Positions 62,051-64,000 of a stretch of 64,000 nucleotides of DNA are shown here, one piece after another. The notes beneath the pieces are model-generated. The model was given only the letters and a program-made list of their open reading frames with translations. It ran no database searches and was not told where the DNA came from. This stretch comes from Propionicicella superfundia DSM 22317 (lineage in GTDB: Bacteria; Actinomycetota; Actinomycetes; Propionibacteriales; Propionibacteriaceae): contig NZ_KE384020.1 of the NCBI RefSeq assembly GCF_000423465.1, positions 861,671 through 925,670 of the forward strand, given 5' to 3'. Positions within the stretch are counted from its first letter, which is position 1, and the number at the start of each line of letters is the position of its first letter. Made by a program: the position numbers and the translations under genes.

Positions 62051-63736
62051 TCACGACGGGTATGTGGGCTGCTGCAACGTCCCCGACAGGGCCGTCCAGC
62101 GCTGATCGGCCACGAAGCGGCTGCATCGTCCCTCCCCGTCGCAGGCGATCAGGTCGGAGGAGTCGATGCGCGACGACGCCGCCACGACAGTCCCCGTGCG
62201 GCTGCTCGGCAGGTTCTGATCGGTCACCATGGTCCCGGCGACGTCGGTGGTCACCACGCCGGCGGCGTCGCCGGAGTCGTAGGACACCGCAAGCGAGGAC
62301 GCCCCGACCCACGCGACGTCCCGGGCATGCCGCGACGGACCCAGCCCGATGGACGTCAGGCCGCTGAGCCGGATCGTGCCGTCGGCTCGCTCCACCCGCA
62401 GCAGCGCGAGACGGGACCCGCTGCCCGAACCCAGCACGACCGCGACACGCACGCCGTCGGGGCTGATCCGGAACGCACGGACGGTGCTCCCGGCGAGGTC
62501 GGGAGCGGCCACCGCGACAGCTCGACCGTCCTGCCACACCGAGAATCCCCCGGCGTAGCTCCACAGCGCCCCGTCGCGCGCGTACTGCGGGCGGATCATG
62601 TCGGCGCCGGTGCGGACGCGCTGGGCGGACTCCCCGCCGGTCGATCCCACCCACAGGTCTTTGCCGTTGACGACGACGGCGACGGTGGCCGCCTGCGCGT
62701 CGACGGACAGCGACGTCGCACCGGACGGCTGCCACTGGACGGCGGTCGTGGTGAGCTCGCCGGACTCCTCGCTCACACGCACGAGGGACGCATCGTGCAG
62801 ACCGAAGAGCTGTCGCGAGACCACATCGCTCACCGGGCTGAACCGGGTCAGGGACGTCGTCCGCAGCACGCCGTCGGCGTCCGTCTCGGCGATGTCGAGC
62901 CGCGTCTCCCCGGCATACAGGCGGATGCCCTCGGTCTGGTCGAGGCCGGCCAGCGTCCAGGCGAGCTGCGCCGCCAGTCGCGACCGCGCGGTCGCCTCCA
63001 GCGACGCCGCGCCGGCCGACAGGCGGATGTCGACCACCCCGCCGCTGTCGGCCTCCGCCGAGTCGACCGTGATCCCGGCGTCGTCGGGCAGCGCCGAGGT
63101 GACGGCGGGCGCCAGCCACGCGCTCGGCCCGTCCAGCACCCCCGCCACGACGGCCGTGAGGTCGCGGGTCCCGCGGGGCACGACGATGGGGTCGGGGACG
63201 AGCACGTCGTCCTGCGCGCTGAGGAAGTACAGGTCGGCGGTCCGGTAGGCATTGCGGAACAGATAGTCGGAGACGAGGATCCCGCGTGGCGGACGTCCGA
63301 TCCGCCACTCGCCGCCCTCCTTGACGAGACCGAAGTCCTGGACCAGCGTCGTGGTCACCTGGGTGAACGTGCCCCGCGTGTCCACCTCGCCGACGAGGCG
63401 GGAGCGCAGGACCACCTCGTCACCGGTCGTGAGCGACGGGCTGCCCTCCTCATACACCTGGATTCCCGACTCGGGCTCCCACTGCGCCGCCGCCGCCGAG
63501 GTGAGGTACTGGCGGGCCGCGGTGTATCCCTGCTGGTAGGTGGCCGTCGCGTGAAGGAAGCCCTCCACGATCAACAGGGGCGACGCTCCCGGTGACGGCG
63601 GCTCGGGTGCGATCTCCACGCCGCCCTCCTGCTGCTCGTGCTGCTGATCGTGGTGGACGACGGGCCCGCTGGTCGGCAGCGTCGCGCATCCCGTCAGCAC
63701 CAGGGCCATCAGGATGACCCACAACGTCCGCTTCAT
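62051..63736 (-). CDS. lpqB: Lipoprotein LpqB
   Basis: A 561-residue secreted lipoprotein. The signal peptide ends in the lipobox LTGC with Cys17. A GerMN domain (~200-310) precedes a C-terminal beta-propeller-like region ([32 protein letters not shown]). LpqB binds the sensor domain of MtrB and tunes MtrAB control of cell division and wall metabolism. The start overlaps the mtrB stop, confirming the mtrAB-lpqB operon. Confidence 0.95.
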   Translation of the reverse strand: MKRTLWVILMALVLTGCATLPTSGPVVHHDQQHEQQEGGVEIAPEPPSPGASPLLIVEGFLHATATYQQGYTAARQYLTSAAAAQWEPESGIQVYEEGSPSLTTGDEVVLRSRLVGEVDTRGTFTQVTTTLVQDFGLVKEGGEWRIGRPPRGILVSDYLFRNAYRTADLYFLSAQDDVLVPDPIVVPRGTRDLTAVVAGVLDGPSAWLAPAVTSALPDDAGITVDSAEADSGGVVDIRLSAGAASLEATARSRLAAQLAWTLAGLDQTEGIRLYAGETRLDIAETDADGVLRTTSLTRFSPVSDVVSRQLFGLHDASLVRVSEESGELTTTAVQWQPSGATSLSVDAQAATVAVVVNGKDLWVGSTGGESAQRVRTGADMIRPQYARDGALWSYAGGFSVWQDGRAVAVAAPDLAGSTVRAFRISPDGVRVAVVLGSGSGSRLALLRVERADGTIRLSGLTSIGLGPSRHARDVAWVGASSLAVSYDSGDAAGVVTTDVAGTMVTDQNLPSSRTGTVVAASSRIDSSDLIACDGEGRCSRFVADQRWTALSGTLQQPTYPS

Positions 63737-64000
63737 ACCTGCTCACCTCCTGTCGGGGTGTCCGCGGGGACGATGGGCAGCGGTGAACCGGTCAGCGTGC
63801 CCCCGGCCTTGCGCGGCAGCGTGAGGCGGAACTGCGCCCCGCGGCGCGGACGTCCCCAGGCGTTGAGCCAGCCGCCGTGCAGACGGGCGTCCTCGAGCGC
63901 GATCGCCAGCCCCAATCCCGTGCCGCCGACGAGGCGAGCACGTGACGGATCGGCCCGCCAGAACCGATTGAACACCTGCTGGGACTGCGAGGCGAAGAAC
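63733..64000 (-). CDS. mtrB: Sensor histidine kinase MtrB (C-terminal part)
   Basis: Only the last ~88 residues are in the window. They contain the ATP-lid end [14 protein letters not shown] followed by [19 protein letters not shown], the G2 box of histidine kinases. The DPSRAR sequence and the overlap with lpqB are typical of MtrB, sensor for the essential MtrA regulator. The rest, including the phosphorylated histidine, lies beyond the right edge. Confidence 0.9.
   Translation of the reverse strand, partial: FFASQSQQVFNRFWRADPSRARLVGGTGLGLAIALEDARLHGGWLNAWGRPRRGAQFRLTLPRKAGGTLTGSPLPIVPADTPTGGEQV

Overview
The window is GC-rich DNA from an actinobacterium (Actinomycetota). The evidence is the gene content: a WhiB7-type regulator, the mtrB-lpqB pair, AdnAB, Ku with a LigD-type polymerase, a PknG-type kinase, the large NAD-dependent glutamate dehydrogenase and long-form HPF. 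Many transcripts also look leaderless, with a TAnnnT box 6-7 bases before the start codon. Gene order broadly follows the Mycobacterium tuberculosis stretch whiB7-uvrD2-nudC-adnBA ... TetR-DUF3107-helicase ... secA-hpf-comF-lpqB-mtrB (synteny recalled from knowledge, not searched). The genus cannot be fixed from sequence alone; Micrococcales or Propionibacteriales are possible. No tRNA, rRNA, insertion sequence, phage or CRISPR array was seen.

Region 1 (1-20270) is mainly a DNA-break repair block. It runs whiB7 (truncated at the window edge, with a 345-base leader carrying an upstream ORF and a WhiB7-like promoter), uvrD2, recC-recB-recD, nudC, adnB and adnA, then cspA, a stand-alone LigD-type polymerase and a TetR regulator. 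Two complete RecB-family end-resection machines (RecBCD and AdnAB) therefore lie within about 16 kb; Ku lies 26 kb further on.

Region 2 (20339-31928) is the most unusual part: nine tightly spaced or overlapping genes. They encode a TelA-family protein, a small unknown protein, a CbbX/EccA-type AAA ATPase, a four-helix GlnX-like membrane protein, a coiled-coil protein, a PknG-type kinase with two extra zinc ribbons, a PP2C phosphatase, a TerY-like von Willebrand A protein and an FHA protein. Together they look like a membrane-linked phosphorylation switch (kinase, phosphatase, phosphothreonine reader) joined to a TelA/vWA/AAA machine. No GlnH-type sensor lipoprotein is present.

Region 3 (32022-47355) holds a DUF3107 protein, a DEAD-box helicase whose reading frame has no ordinary start codon, trpS with a textbook tryptophan attenuator (leader peptide MAASWWWQH), a PHP phosphoesterase, the giant glutamate dehydrogenase, a DUF2505 protein, an Hsp70-like ATPase, and a minus-strand run of a WS/DGAT-like protein lacking its catalytic histidines, a DUF6912-like protein, Ku and pruA.

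Region 4 (47566-64000) holds a small membrane protein, two tiny ORFs, a cluster of interspersed palindromic repeats, an aspartate/aromatic aminotransferase, a GlpD-like dehydrogenase with a LyxK/EryA-like FGGY kinase, secA, a DeoC-like protein lacking its catalytic residues, hpf, a rhomboid protease, amtB-glnK with GlnR-like boxes, comF, lpqB and the end of mtrB. Nitrogen and glutamate metabolism recurs in the window (glutamate dehydrogenase, pruA, aminotransferase, amtB-glnK). This fits the known PknG link to glutamate control, but the connection here is inference.
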